NCBI RefSeq assembly: GCF_015351405.1
Contig: NZ_JADKMY010000001.1
Coordinates: 124,001 to 188,000, forward strand
DNA length: 64,000 nucleotides
Origin: Corynebacterium suicordis DSM 45110
GTDB taxonomy: Bacteria; Actinomycetota; Actinomycetes; Mycobacteriales; Mycobacteriaceae
Direction: 5' to 3'
The notes below the pieces were generated by a model. That model did no database searches, was not told the DNA's origin, and saw only the letters and a program-made list of their open reading frames with translations. The position numbers were made by a program, and so were the translations under genes. Below, in pieces: positions 51,834 through 61,205 of the stretch; the stretch's first letter is position 1; every line of letters starts with the position of its first letter.

Positions 51834-53543
51834 ATGAGTGTTTTGATGTCCTTCGCTTTCTCCACTCGACGACACATTGCAGCAGTCACCACGGCGGCAA
51901 CTGTGACTCTCGGAATGGGTCTGCTGCCCGTCGCCATGGAATCCACCGGGGCAGTGGCTGACGCGCAGAGTTGTCTGCTGGGACAAAAGACCGTTCAGGC
52001 GGGCTCCCTGGGATGGCGGGTCTCCGAAAAGTGGATGGAATACATGGCCAAGCCATTCGTGATCGGCAAGATCAGCGGTAGCGCGTGGAACGGCAACCAG
52101 TTCGTCTTCGCCCCCAAGGCGGAAGGAACCACGGGGATGGGCGGCCAGGGGACCGTTAAATTCGCCGGAGACATGCACTTCAACGGACACGCTGGCGCGC
52201 TGGACATGAACCTCACCGATGTCACCATGAAGATCAACGGCAATATGGCGCAGATTTTCGTCGACTACGTAACTACCGATCCAGAAAACCGCGTGGCAGG
52301 CTTGCTCGGGCAGAAGGTCTCTCGCGAGGATGTGCCAATCGTGGATGTGACCCTCAACAAGGCCGCGGATTTTAATAGCGATTCCGTGGATCTCGCGGGC
52401 AAGACCATCCTGACCCCAGAGGGAGCAAAGCTCTTCGGCTCTTACGAGGCAGGCATGGAATTCGCCCCGACCGCGGGCACGCTTTCCATGGGCGTGGGAT
52501 GCAAGACTGGCGTGCTTCCCACCACCCCGATTGCTGCGGCTAATGTTCCCGCAGCCGGCAATGCTGCAGCTGCTCCAGCCCCGGCGAACACCGGAAATGG
52601 TGGCGGCCAGGCTTCTCACTCCGTGTCCGGTCAGAGCCAGTCGCAAGCCCAGGCGCAAACCCAGGCTCCAGCCCAAGTACCCGCGCAGGGAGCAGGCGGA
52701 GATGACGCGGCAGTGTGCTCTGGCACCGGAGCTGTCGGCGTGACCTCCTCCAAGGCGCAGTGGGGTGTGCGGGAATCCTTCCGTAACTACCTCACCAGCT
52801 CCACGGCTAAGGGAAGCTGGCAGACCGGTGGCGTGGGTGAAAACAACGGAATCTTCCAGTTCAGTGGCAATTCCGGCGCAGTGAACCCATCGCAGAAGTC
52901 CGGATCCGTGCTCTACCCCGGCACCATCCACTTCACCGGCCACGGCGGAACCCTGGACATCAAGTTCTCCAACATGGAGATCCAGTTCAATGGCAACTCC
53001 GGCCAGCTGCTGGTCAATGCGCGTTCCAACACCACGGAGGGTCAGGCGCGGGACTTCGGACGCATCGCCTTGGCGAACCTGAGCTTCAGCTCGCTGGAGA
53101 CCTCTGCAACTTCCGCCTCCGGCACCGCCACCCCAACCCTCACCGCAGTGGGTTCCGAGGCCTTCGGTTCCTTCTACTCCGCAGGTGAAGCACTGGATCA
53201 GCTGAACTTCTCTGCCCAGCTGGGCGGATCCGCGAACTGCGCCGCCGGCCAAGGTGGGGCAGCCAATGCTGCAGCCACCGGCACCGGCAGCGCGGCTGAT
53301 GCTGAAGCGCTACTCAACGAGGAATCCGGAGCCAGCGTGATGGATGAGGTGGAAACAGACACCACCAACAACCCACAGGCAGCCGAGGGCGGGGATCAGT
53401 TCAGCATCAAGCCCACCGGAGCAGATTCCCAGGGCAACTTCAACGACAGCCGCGTTGCAAGCTACATCCTGCTGGCTGCCTTGTTTGTTGTGGGAGGCGT
53501 GGCGCTATCCAGCTTCACGCGTCGAAACCCTACTGCTTCCTAA
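51834..53543 (+). CDS. htaA: HtaA-domain haem-binding surface protein
   Basis: 569 residues. A signal peptide (about 1-44) precedes two HtaA domains, about 50-222 and 305-480. Both start with the family pattern (LGWRVSEKWMEYM; AQWGVRESFRNYL) and include the FxGHxGxLD motif: FNGHAGALDM and FTGHGGTLDI. A Gln/Ala-rich linker joins them. A C-terminal membrane helix and a TRR tail anchor it. It captures haem at the envelope and passes it to HmuT. The start may be ATG 51834 or 51846. DtxR-like box upstream; hmuTUV follow. Confidence 0.92.
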   Translation: MSVLMSFAFSTRRHIAAVTTAATVTLGMGLLPVAMESTGAVADAQSCLLGQKTVQAGSLGWRVSEKWMEYMAKPFVIGKISGSAWNGNQFVFAPKAEGTTGMGGQGTVKFAGDMHFNGHAGALDMNLTDVTMKINGNMAQIFVDYVTTDPENRVAGLLGQKVSREDVPIVDVTLNKAADFNSDSVDLAGKTILTPEGAKLFGSYEAGMEFAPTAGTLSMGVGCKTGVLPTTPIAAANVPAAGNAAAAPAPANTGNGGGQASHSVSGQSQSQAQAQTQAPAQVPAQGAGGDDAAVCSGTGAVGVTSSKAQWGVRESFRNYLTSSTAKGSWQTGGVGENNGIFQFSGNSGAVNPSQKSGSVLYPGTIHFTGHGGTLDIKFSNMEIQFNGNSGQLLVNARSNTTEGQARDFGRIALANLSFSSLETSATSASGTATPTLTAVGSEAFGSFYSAGEALDQLNFSAQLGGSANCAAGQGGAANAAATGTGSAADAEALLNEESGASVMDEVETDTTNNPQAAEGGDQFSIKPTGADSQGNFNDSRVASYILLAALFVVGGVALSSFTRRNPTAS

Positions 53544-53603
53544 ACGCTTCCTAACATCCGCAGCCCGCTGTCTTTCCGGCACTGTCTTTCTTCGAGGTAC
53601 CCC

Positions 53604-54710
53604 ATGTTCTCAACATCCCAGCACAATCTTCGACGCGCTGTGGTGGCCGCGCTGGCGGTAACGTCCCTGGCCCTATCTGGTTGCTCCTCGTGGGATACCG
53701 GCAACGCGGAACAGGAGTCCTCGAACTCTGAGATCATTTCGGAGCTGGAGAACTCCTCCGACAAGCCGGATCCGCGCCAGCTCAAGGGCGTGTCTACCGT
53801 CAGCGCTTTCGACGAAGTAGAGCCCGTCGCGGAGAACCCGGAACCCGCGCTCCCCGTGGAGCTGACGGATAACGACGGCAACGCCGTCAAGGTGGAGGAT
53901 GTTTCCCGCATCGTCGCCCTGGACATGTACGGCACGTACACCAAGACGCTGCGCGGGCTGGGCTTAAGCGAAAACATCGTTGGCCGCACCAATTCCTCCA
54001 ACGAGGAATCGCTGAAGGACCTGCCCGTGGTGACCCAGGGCGGCCACGATATCAACGTGGAAGCTGTGCTTTCGCTGCGTCCAAGCCTCATCATCGTGGA
54101 CCACTCCATCGGCCCTCGCGGGGCAATTGATCAGCTGCGCGAATCCGGTATCCCCACCGTGGTGATGTCCCCGGACCGCTCACTGGAAAAGATGGAAGAG
54201 GGCATCAAAAACCTCGCCGGAGTGGTGGGTCTGCAGGAGGAAGGCGACAAGCTCGCCCAGCGTTCTCTGGATGAGTACGAGGAAGCCGTGCAAGCCATCC
54301 GCGAGATCGCCCCGGAAAAGCCACTGAAGATGGCCTTCCTGTACGCCCGCGGTGATGGCGGCGTGTTCTACGTGCTGGGCAAGGAGGATTCCACCGATGA
54401 CCTCATCAGCGGCCTCGGTGGCACGGATGTGGCCACTGAGCAGGGCATTGGCGCACCCTCGCCCGCCAACGCTGAGGCCCTGGCCAAACTAAACCCGGAA
54501 GTCTTCGTGATGATGTCCGAAGGCCTCGAATCCACCGGTAATCTGCAGGGCCTGCTGGCCCGCCCGGGAGTGGCCAACACCACCGCGGGCAAAAACCAGC
54601 GCATCCTCGCTCTGCCGGATGGCGATTCCCTCGCCTTCGGTCCGCAGACCGGGGAGATGCTCCTGCGGGCAGCCCAGGCGTTGTACCTCAAGGACGGGCA
54701 GTCGCAGTGA
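53604..54710 (+). CDS. hmuT: Haem ABC transporter substrate-binding lipoprotein
   Basis: 368 residues. The lipobox LALSGC has its lipidated Cys at residue 27. The periplasmic-binding (class III) fold follows: RIVALDMYGTYTKTLRGLGL at the start of lobe 1, then the SLIIVDHS strand, a long linking helix and lobe 2. It holds haem outside the membrane and delivers it to HmuU. The downstream permease overlaps by 4 bp. Position after the HtaA gene matches corynebacterial hmu loci. Confidence 0.93.
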   Translation: MFSTSQHNLRRAVVAALAVTSLALSGCSSWDTGNAEQESSNSEIISELENSSDKPDPRQLKGVSTVSAFDEVEPVAENPEPALPVELTDNDGNAVKVEDVSRIVALDMYGTYTKTLRGLGLSENIVGRTNSSNEESLKDLPVVTQGGHDINVEAVLSLRPSLIIVDHSIGPRGAIDQLRESGIPTVVMSPDRSLEKMEEGIKNLAGVVGLQEEGDKLAQRSLDEYEEAVQAIREIAPEKPLKMAFLYARGDGGVFYVLGKEDSTDDLISGLGGTDVATEQGIGAPSPANAEALAKLNPEVFVMMSEGLESTGNLQGLLARPGVANTTAGKNQRILALPDGDSLAFGPQTGEMLLRAAQALYLKDGQSQ

Positions 54711-55762
54711 CGGCTGTTCAGTCGCACATCTCCGCAACTTTCCTGGATCGTAAGAAGAAGCGCGGACTGCTCTTCGTTGCGCTGATCGTCCTGCTCGTGC
54801 TGGTCACGATGCTGTCCATCTCCCTGGGGCAGTTCACCATCCCTCTTTCGCAGCTCACTGGCATCCTCGCCAAGGGGCCGATGGGTGCCTCCACGCTGGA
54901 TGAAACCGTGGTGTGGAGAATCCGTATTCCTCGCGTGCTTCTCGGCTTGCTCGTGGGCGCTGCCCTGGGTGTGGCCGGGGCACTCATGCAAGCGGTCTTC
55001 GCCAACCCCCTGGCAGAACCTTCCGTCATCGGCGTGACCAGCGGCGCGGGTGTGGGTGCGGCGTTCGTCATGGTCACCGGATGGACCGTACTCGGCAGCT
55101 CTACTGTGCCGGTGGCGGCCTTTATCGCTGCCATGCTCACCGCCGTGCTGGTCTACAGCTTGTCCCGGATGAACGGCCAGGTGCGGATCGTCAACCTGAT
55201 TCTGGTGGGCATCGCCGTGAATGCCGTGGCCGGAGCCATCATTTCCTTCATGGTGTTCATCGCCCCCACCTCCTCCCGCGAGCAAATCATCTTCTGGCAG
55301 ATGGGCAGTTTGAACGCCGCCAAGTGGGAACAGGTCAGCACCGTGGCCATCGTGGTCGGCCTGGGCATCGCTGCCTCGCTGTTCATGGTGAACAAGCTGG
55401 ACGTGCTGGCGCTGGGTGATCGAGCCGCCGGCCACGTGGGCGTGGACGTGCAGAAGTTGCGCCTGGCCGCCATCGCGCTGGCCACCCTGCTCACTGCGGG
55501 CGCGGTGTCCTACGCGGGCCTCATCGGCTTCGTGGGGCTCATCGTCCCCCACATCATCCGCACCGTTTCCGGCCCCGCCAACCGCATCCTCATCCCCGCT
55601 TCCGCCCTGGGTGGCGCGTTGCTCATCGCGGGTGCCGATATCGTGGCCCGCACCGCCGTGGAATTTGCCGATCTTCCCATCGGCATTTTCACCGCGCTGG
55701 TGGGTGGCCCCACATTCTTCATCTTGCTGCGCCGAATGATGAAGCGAGGAGGCTTGAAATGA
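54707..55762 (+). CDS. hmuU: Haem ABC transporter permease
   Basis: 351 residues, FecCD family with about nine or ten membrane segments. Signatures include WRIRIPRVLLGLLVGAALGVAGALMQAVFANPLAEP and FVGLIVPHIIR, the ATPase-coupling helix. The GTG start overlaps hmuT's stop (GTGA). It forms the haem channel with HmuV. Confidence 0.94.
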   Translation: MTAVQSHISATFLDRKKKRGLLFVALIVLLVLVTMLSISLGQFTIPLSQLTGILAKGPMGASTLDETVVWRIRIPRVLLGLLVGAALGVAGALMQAVFANPLAEPSVIGVTSGAGVGAAFVMVTGWTVLGSSTVPVAAFIAAMLTAVLVYSLSRMNGQVRIVNLILVGIAVNAVAGAIISFMVFIAPTSSREQIIFWQMGSLNAAKWEQVSTVAIVVGLGIAASLFMVNKLDVLALGDRAAGHVGVDVQKLRLAAIALATLLTAGAVSYAGLIGFVGLIVPHIIRTVSGPANRILIPASALGGALLIAGADIVARTAVEFADLPIGIFTALVGGPTFFILLRRMMKRGGLK

Positions 55763-56583
55763 TCGAGGTACGCGCCGAAAACATCAGTGTCACAATCGCC
55801 GATAAGCCCATCCTTGCAAACGTCAGCATCACCGCCCGACCAGGCGAAATCACCGCGCTGATCGGCCCCAATGGCGCGGGTAAATCCACGCTTCTCTCTG
55901 CCCTTTCCGGGGATCTGAAGCTCTCCAGTGGAGCCGCCCACCTGGGTTCCACAGATGTCTCTGCAGCCTCCGCCAAGGATCTTTCCCGCCTGCGTTCCGT
56001 GATGCTGCAGGACACCAGCGTGGCCTTCAGCTTCCTGGTGCGCGACGTGGTGGAGATGGGCCGGCGTCCCTGGGCCGGCAGCGTTTCTGCGGAGCAGGAT
56101 TCCTTGATTGTCGACGCCGCCCTCCACGCCACCAACATGACCCACCTGCAGGCGCGGGATTCGCTCACGCTCTCCGGTGGCGAAAGAGCTCGCATGGCCA
56201 TGTCCCGAGTGCTGGCACAGCGCACTCCCGTGGTGTTCCTGGATGAGCCCACGGCCGCCATGGATATCCGCCACCAGGAGCAAACCCTGGGGTTGGCCCG
56301 CCGCTTGGCCCAAGGTGGGGCAACGGTGATTGTGGTGCTGCATGATCTCAATGCCGCTGCTGCCTACGCGGATCACGTGGTCTGCCTGTCCCAGGGAAAG
56401 GTGGTCTCCGATGGCACGGTGCATGAGGTCTATACCTCGGAGAACTTGAGCGAGATCTATGGCTGGCCCATCGATGTGGTGGAGCTGGGAAGCGGCCGGA
56501 TGCACGTCTCACCCCGGGATGGGCATGAGGAAAACCACGCGGATCCCGCTCAGTTGGACGTGCTGCTTGGCGGCTATTCCTAG
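55759..56583 (+). CDS. hmuV: Haem ABC transporter ATPase
   Basis: 274 residues. Walker A GPNGAGKST (about 36-44), signature LSGGERARMAMSR, Walker B VVFLDEPTAAMD and the switch His in VVLHDLN are all intact. It powers haem import through HmuU. It overlaps hmuU by ATGA and closes the operon. The gene converges on glfT1 with a 21-nt gap. Confidence 0.94.
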   Translation: MIEVRAENISVTIADKPILANVSITARPGEITALIGPNGAGKSTLLSALSGDLKLSSGAAHLGSTDVSAASAKDLSRLRSVMLQDTSVAFSFLVRDVVEMGRRPWAGSVSAEQDSLIVDAALHATNMTHLQARDSLTLSGGERARMAMSRVLAQRTPVVFLDEPTAAMDIRHQEQTLGLARRLAQGGATVIVVLHDLNAAAAYADHVVCLSQGKVVSDGTVHEVYTSENLSEIYGWPIDVVELGSGRMHVSPRDGHEENHADPAQLDVLLGGYS

Positions 56584-56604
56584 CATTTTCCCCTAGCGCT
56601 ACTC

Positions 56605-57507
56605 CTAGGGCCGCTCGAACTTCTCCGCCCGCCCCTTAGCGTGCAACTTCAGCCACTCGCGGAAGCCAGCCACGTCCCGCTTCTGCACCAGGAAGAACCA
56701 CGCGAAGCGCGCGTATTCCTGTGGCAGGAGCTTGCGCATGCCGGGCTGATTCATGATGTAACCGCGGTTGCGGTAGGTGAAATAGCGCTTGAACTCGTTA
56801 TCGGGGAATTGCGTGTGCATCTTCCCGCCGAGGATTGGCTTGAACTCATCGGAGCCATCCGGGTGCAGGTAAGCAGCACGCAGCGATGTGCCGAAGGGCA
56901 GTCCGCTGCGCACCAAGCGCCGGTGGTATTCCACTTCATCCCCGCGAATAAACAGCCGGTAATCTGGCACGCCGATAATTTCCATGGCCTTGGCGCTGAT
57001 CAATGCGCCGTTGAAGAGGGAAGCGATGCCGGGGATGAAGTCCCCTTCCAGCTCATCCAACCGCCGGCGCCACACCAGGCCCTGCCGCAGCGGGAAGGCC
57101 AGGCGCTCGGGATCCGCGATATTGCAGACCACAGGGCTGACTTCCTCTAGCCCTTCGCGTTCGGCCACGTCCAGCAGCGTGGAGAGCACGTGCTGATCAG
57201 CGGGGCGACCGTCATCGTCTGCGCACCAGATGGCATCTGCACCCAGAGCCAATGCGGTGAGGAAACCATAGGCAAAACCACCGGCACCACCCAGATTGGT
57301 CTGGCTGCGCAGATACACTCCGCGCGATCCCGCTACCTGCTGCACCAGTTCTTCCACCGCGGGGTCAGCGCCGTTATCCACCACGATGATGTGGTCGACT
57401 GCCGCGCACTCTTGGTTGGCAACTTGCTGCAGGCTGGCACTCAAAAGCTCCACGCGGTTGTGGGTGACGATGACGGCCGCGATGCTATCTGAGTGCTGAA
57501 TTGGCAT
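56605..57507 (-). CDS. glfT1: Galactofuranosyltransferase GlfT1
   Basis: 300 residues, GT2 family. The N-terminal nucleotide fold opens with AAVIVTHNRVELL. The metal-binding acidic motif is ADDDGRP (about residues 95-101) and the later LFIRGDEVEYHRR segment supplies the catalytic acid. It adds the first galactofuranose units to the rhamnosyl linker of arabinogalactan. As in mycobacteria (Rv3781-Rv3783) it is near the wzt/wzm exporter genes, but here an acyl-CoA ligase gene sits between. Confidence 0.88.
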   Translation of the reverse strand: MPIQHSDSIAAVIVTHNRVELLSASLQQVANQECAAVDHIIVVDNGADPAVEELVQQVAGSRGVYLRSQTNLGGAGGFAYGFLTALALGADAIWCADDDGRPADQHVLSTLLDVAEREGLEEVSPVVCNIADPERLAFPLRQGLVWRRRLDELEGDFIPGIASLFNGALISAKAMEIIGVPDYRLFIRGDEVEYHRRLVRSGLPFGTSLRAAYLHPDGSDEFKPILGGKMHTQFPDNEFKRYFTYRNRGYIMNQPGMRKLLPQEYARFAWFFLVQKRDVAGFREWLKLHAKGRAEKFERP

Positions 57508-57554
57508 GTATCTAGTGTGCCATTAGACGGGATGGATCACCCCGCCTGACGCGC

Positions 57555-59351
57555 CTACTTGAGACGCTCGGCCACCATTTCCTTCACTTCGCCGCGGCGT
57601 ACCTTGCCCAGCTGATCGGAAGGCAGCTCATCGAACTGCTCGTAGATGCGTGGCACCTTGTAGCGGGTCAGCTTCTCGCGGCAGAATTCCTTCAGCTCAG
57701 CCTTGAGGGAATCATCCAGTTTCTTGCCCTCCGCCAGCACCAATGCGGCGCACACGGTTTCGGAGCCATCTTCGCGGTCCAAGCCCACCACGGAAGCGTG
57801 AGCCACGGCGTCGTGCTCCCGAAGGACTGCTTCTACCTCTGCCGGGTAGATATTGAAGCCTCCGGTGATGATCATTTCCTTGATGCGGGAGACGATCTTG
57901 ATGAAACCATCGGATTCCATCACGGCCATGTCACCGGTCAGGAACCAGTCATCGCAGAATGCTTCCTGGGTGGCCTTGGTCATGTCCAGGTAACCGCTGA
58001 ACACCTGTGGTCCGCGGACCATCAGCTCGCCCGGCTCGCCATCGGGCATAGTGAGGGTGGGGTCTTCTGGGTCGCCGATGCGCACCTCGGTGGAGGGGAA
58101 GGGCACGCCGATGTAACCCTCGCGCCCATTGCCCATGGGGTTGCCACAGATGATCGGGGAGGTTTCGGTGAGGCCGTATCCCTCCACGATGTTGCCGCCG
58201 GTCATTTCTTCCCAGCGCTTCACGGTGGCCACTGGCAGGCTGGAGGCTCCGGAGAAGGAGTTGCGGATGCCCTTGAGAGATACGTTCTTTTCCTCAGCAG
58301 TGTCCATGATCTTTTCGTACAAGGTGGGAACACCAGGCAGCCAGGTGGGGCAGTCCGTCTTCATGAGCTTGAGGATCAGATCCATCTCCGGCGCGGGCAG
58401 CAGCTGGATGGTGCCGCCGATAGCCGGTGCCATGGTGATATTCATGGTCAGTCCGTAAGCGTGGAAAATAGGCAGTGCAGCCATCATCTTTTCCGTGCGT
58501 CCCACGCCCAGATCCTGCACCCACTCGCGACCCTGTTCGAGGTTGCTAACTAGGTTCATGTGGTTGAGCAGCGCACCCTTGGGAGTGCCGGTGGTGCCGG
58601 AGGTATAGAGAATCAGCGCGGGATCGCGGGGATTGACCTTTTCCTTCTCCGTGCTCTTGCCCTTGCCTTGGCGGAGGAAATCCTCGAAGCTCATGCTGGA
58701 CTTGGTCGGAGCGGAAAGCTTTGCCTTGGCGGCCTTCAGAGCGGGGATAGGCAGGGGGAGGGAAAGCGCGAAACGCTGCAGGCGGGGCATGCTATCGATC
58801 AGGTTGATATCGATCACCGTCTCCAGCGGGGTGTCCTTCTTCAGCTCGCAGGCAATCTTATTGGCCTTCTCCCAGAAGAATCCCACGCGAGCCTTGTGGT
58901 TATTGAAAGGAACCTTGAGCTCGCTGGAGGTGTACAGAGGGTTGTGCAGGGCAGGTACCGCGCCCACGCACAAGGTGGCATAAAAGGCGATCAAAGTTTG
59001 TGGGGAGTTGGGAGCCACGATGGCTACGAAATCACCCTTGGACACGCCAGCTGCACGCAGCGCGGCAATCGCGCGATCCACCAAGGTTCCGTATTCCTTG
59101 TACGTGGTGGACTTGCCGAAGAAGGTAAAGGCGGGAACGTCCGCGAATTCCTTTACCGCGTTATCGAAAATATCCACCAAGGTGCGGGAGGTGGAAGTGG
59201 TATCCCCGCTGGCTCCAGGGCCAAAGAGAGTATCTACATCGATCTCTGGGCTGGTCCACTCTGAATAATGCTTGAGCCACGCCTTTTCATTTACTGCCTC
59301 GGATGCATGAGGGCCGGATTGGGCAGCCGTTGGTTGATTCTCAGTGCTCAC
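57555..59351 (-). CDS. Long-chain fatty-acid-CoA ligase
   Basis: 598 residues from GTG 59351, which has AGGA 6 nt upstream. AMP-binding motif YTSGTTGTPKG, the EGYGLTET segment, SGD/TGD hinge (FLTGDMAVMESDGF) and C-terminal LGKVRRGE lysine region are all intact. It makes acyl-CoA from free fatty acids and ATP. It lies between wzt and glfT1 on the same strand, 47 nt before glfT1. Whether it serves cell-wall lipid synthesis or catabolism cannot be told. Confidence 0.9.
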   Translation of the reverse strand: MSTENQPTAAQSGPHASEAVNEKAWLKHYSEWTSPEIDVDTLFGPGASGDTTSTSRTLVDIFDNAVKEFADVPAFTFFGKSTTYKEYGTLVDRAIAALRAAGVSKGDFVAIVAPNSPQTLIAFYATLCVGAVPALHNPLYTSSELKVPFNNHKARVGFFWEKANKIACELKKDTPLETVIDINLIDSMPRLQRFALSLPLPIPALKAAKAKLSAPTKSSMSFEDFLRQGKGKSTEKEKVNPRDPALILYTSGTTGTPKGALLNHMNLVSNLEQGREWVQDLGVGRTEKMMAALPIFHAYGLTMNITMAPAIGGTIQLLPAPEMDLILKLMKTDCPTWLPGVPTLYEKIMDTAEEKNVSLKGIRNSFSGASSLPVATVKRWEEMTGGNIVEGYGLTETSPIICGNPMGNGREGYIGVPFPSTEVRIGDPEDPTLTMPDGEPGELMVRGPQVFSGYLDMTKATQEAFCDDWFLTGDMAVMESDGFIKIVSRIKEMIITGGFNIYPAEVEAVLREHDAVAHASVVGLDREDGSETVCAALVLAEGKKLDDSLKAELKEFCREKLTRYKVPRIYEQFDELPSDQLGKVRRGEVKEMVAERLK

Positions 59352-59427
59352 TGTAAGTCCTGTGGGGTTTGGGGCGGTTAGATGAAAGCTTTTTTCCAAG
59401 TGTAACGCGCAACACTATGGCCGCTAG

Positions 59428-60216
59428 TTACCAGCGACCGAGATCGCGCAAAACGTTCTGGACGTGCTGTTTTGCTTCGGGGCCCTCGTAGGCACCCACC
59501 ACTTCATCCACCGCTCCGGCTTGGCGCACCTCACCGTGGTCAATCCACAGTGCGCTATCGCACAACTGCGCCAGGAACTCATTGCTGTGGGAGGCGAACA
59601 CCAGAATGCCGGAGCGTTCCACCATCTTCACCAGCCGCTCGCGGGCCTTGGCCATGAAGGCCGCATCCACGGCACCGATGCCCTCATCCAGCAGCAGGAT
59701 CTCCGGCTCAATGGACGTCACCACGCCCAGCGCCAGGCGGATCCGCATGCCCGTGGAATAGGTGCGCAGTGGCATGGAGAGGTACTCTCCCAGCTCGCTG
59801 AACTCCGCGATATCATCCATTTTCCTGCGCATGGACGCGCGCGTCTGCCCCAGGAACAAGCCGCGGATCACGATGTTTTCGTATCCGCTGATCTCCGGGT
59901 CCATGCCCACGCCGAGGTCGAAGACCGGTGCCACTCGTCCGCGCACCACCGTGGATCCACGGGTGGGTTCGTAGATGCCGGAGAGCAGACGCAACAGCGT
60001 GGACTTACCAGCGCCGTTGTGGCCAACCAGCCCCACGCGGTCACCTTCCTGCAGGTGCAGGTTGATGTCGCGCAGCGCCTCCACCGTGACGGTGTTCTGC
60101 TCGTTTCTGCCGATCTGTCCACCCGCAGCGCCCAGAAAACTCTTCTTGAGGGAGCGAGATTTGGCGTCGAAGATAGGAAAATCTACGCACGCATCGTAGG
60201 TGTCAATGCTTACCAT
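59428..60216 (-). CDS. wzt: Polysaccharide ABC exporter ATPase (Wzt-type)
   Basis: 262 residues. Walker A GHNGAGKSTLL (about 65-75), signature YSTGMRIRLALG with the S-T-G-M form typical of polysaccharide exporters, and Walker B EILLLDEG. Such exporters flip galactan or teichoic-type polymers; the mycobacterial counterpart (Rv3781) is placed beside glfT1. No C-terminal carbohydrate-binding domain. It follows wzm by 19 nt. Confidence 0.92.
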   Translation of the reverse strand: MVSIDTYDACVDFPIFDAKSRSLKKSFLGAAGGQIGRNEQNTVTVEALRDINLHLQEGDRVGLVGHNGAGKSTLLRLLSGIYEPTRGSTVVRGRVAPVFDLGVGMDPEISGYENIVIRGLFLGQTRASMRRKMDDIAEFSELGEYLSMPLRTYSTGMRIRLALGVVTSIEPEILLLDEGIGAVDAAFMAKARERLVKMVERSGILVFASHSNEFLAQLCDSALWIDHGEVRQAGAVDEVVGAYEGPEAKQHVQNVLRDLGRW

Positions 60217-60235
60217 GACCAGTACCTTTCTTGAC

Positions 60236-61129
60236 CTAAACCCAGTAACTCACGCGGAAGCGCCACGTACGCATGGCCAGCAATGTGAGCACCAGACCCA
60301 CCACGGTGCACACACCCACCACGATCCAGTGATAACCGGCCACGCTCTCGCCGATCATCGGCGCGCGGATGATCTCCAGGTAGTGATACAGCGGGTTGAT
60401 CTGAGCCAACTTGGCCCGATCGGCCACGTCACCGCCCTGCGCCTCCAGGGTCCGGGTGGTCCACACGATGGGGGTCATGTAGAACGCCAGCTGCACCAGA
60501 GATTCCAGCAGCGGTGCCACATCGCGGAAGCGCGTGGCGATGATGCCGAACAGCATGGTCACCCAGATGCCGTTGAGCAGGATCAGCAGCATGGCGGGGA
60601 TCACCAACAGCACCTCCCAGCCCAGCGCTGGGCGGAAGATCACCAGCAGCGCCAGCCAAATCACCAGGTTGTGCAGCAGGAAGAGGAACTGCTTCCACAC
60701 CAGCCGGTACACGTGCACGCTCAGTGCGCTGGGAAGCTGCTTGATTAGGCCCTCGTTATCAATAAAGACCTCCGCGCCCTCCTTGATGCAGCCACTGATG
60801 AAGCCCCAAATGATCAGACCAACCGCCACGTGCGGCAGGAAGGTAGCCAGATCCTGCTGGAAGAGCATGGAATACAGCAGGCCCAGCGCAATGGCCATCA
60901 CGCCCGTGGCCACCGTGATCCACAGCGGTCCTAGCGTTGACCTGCGATAACGCTGCTTGATGTCCTGCCAACCCAGCACCAGCCAGAGCTCTCTCTGCTG
61001 GAAACCTTGGCGGAGATCCTTCCATGCCGCGCCGAATGTGACGGACTGGCTAGGGGGTGCACCGTTGCTGGTACGGGCGGTAATACGTGCCAGATCGGGC
61101 TGTTTCCGGGGCTCGTTCATTGTTGGCAT
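60236..61129 (-). CDS. wzm: Polysaccharide ABC exporter permease (Wzm-type)
   Basis: About 297 residues, six membrane segments. The ABC-2 family opening ELWLVLGWQDIKQRYRRSTLGPLW is clear, followed by LPHVAVGLIIWGFISGCI. It pairs with the ATPase downstream to export the lipid-linked galactan precursor, by analogy with Rv3783. The start is uncertain between ATG 61129 and ATG 61120. Divergent from lysX with a 76-nt spacer. Confidence 0.9.
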   Translation of the reverse strand: MPTMNEPRKQPDLARITARTSNGAPPSQSVTFGAAWKDLRQGFQQRELWLVLGWQDIKQRYRRSTLGPLWITVATGVMAIALGLLYSMLFQQDLATFLPHVAVGLIIWGFISGCIKEGAEVFIDNEGLIKQLPSALSVHVYRLVWKQFLFLLHNLVIWLALLVIFRPALGWEVLLVIPAMLLILLNGIWVTMLFGIIATRFRDVAPLLESLVQLAFYMTPIVWTTRTLEAQGGDVADRAKLAQINPLYHYLEIIRAPMIGESVAGYHWIVVGVCTVVGLVLTLLAMRTWRFRVSYWV

Positions 61130-61193
61130 GTTACCCGCCCGGCAGGTCAATTCTTTTTTCCGACGCCACCCTGGCCCCTCAGATTTTCAGTAG

Positions 61194-61199
61194 TAGGGT
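61194..61199 (+). promoter_or_regulatory. Leaderless-type -10 of lysX
   Basis: TAGGGT ends 6 nt before the lysX ATG, with no Shine-Dalgarno sequence between. Confidence 0.45.
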
Positions 61200-61205
61200 G
61201 ACCTT

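Noticed and set aside
51738..53252. 504-codon minus-strand frame over the HtaA gene
   Set aside because: Antisense shadow of a repetitive two-domain gene.
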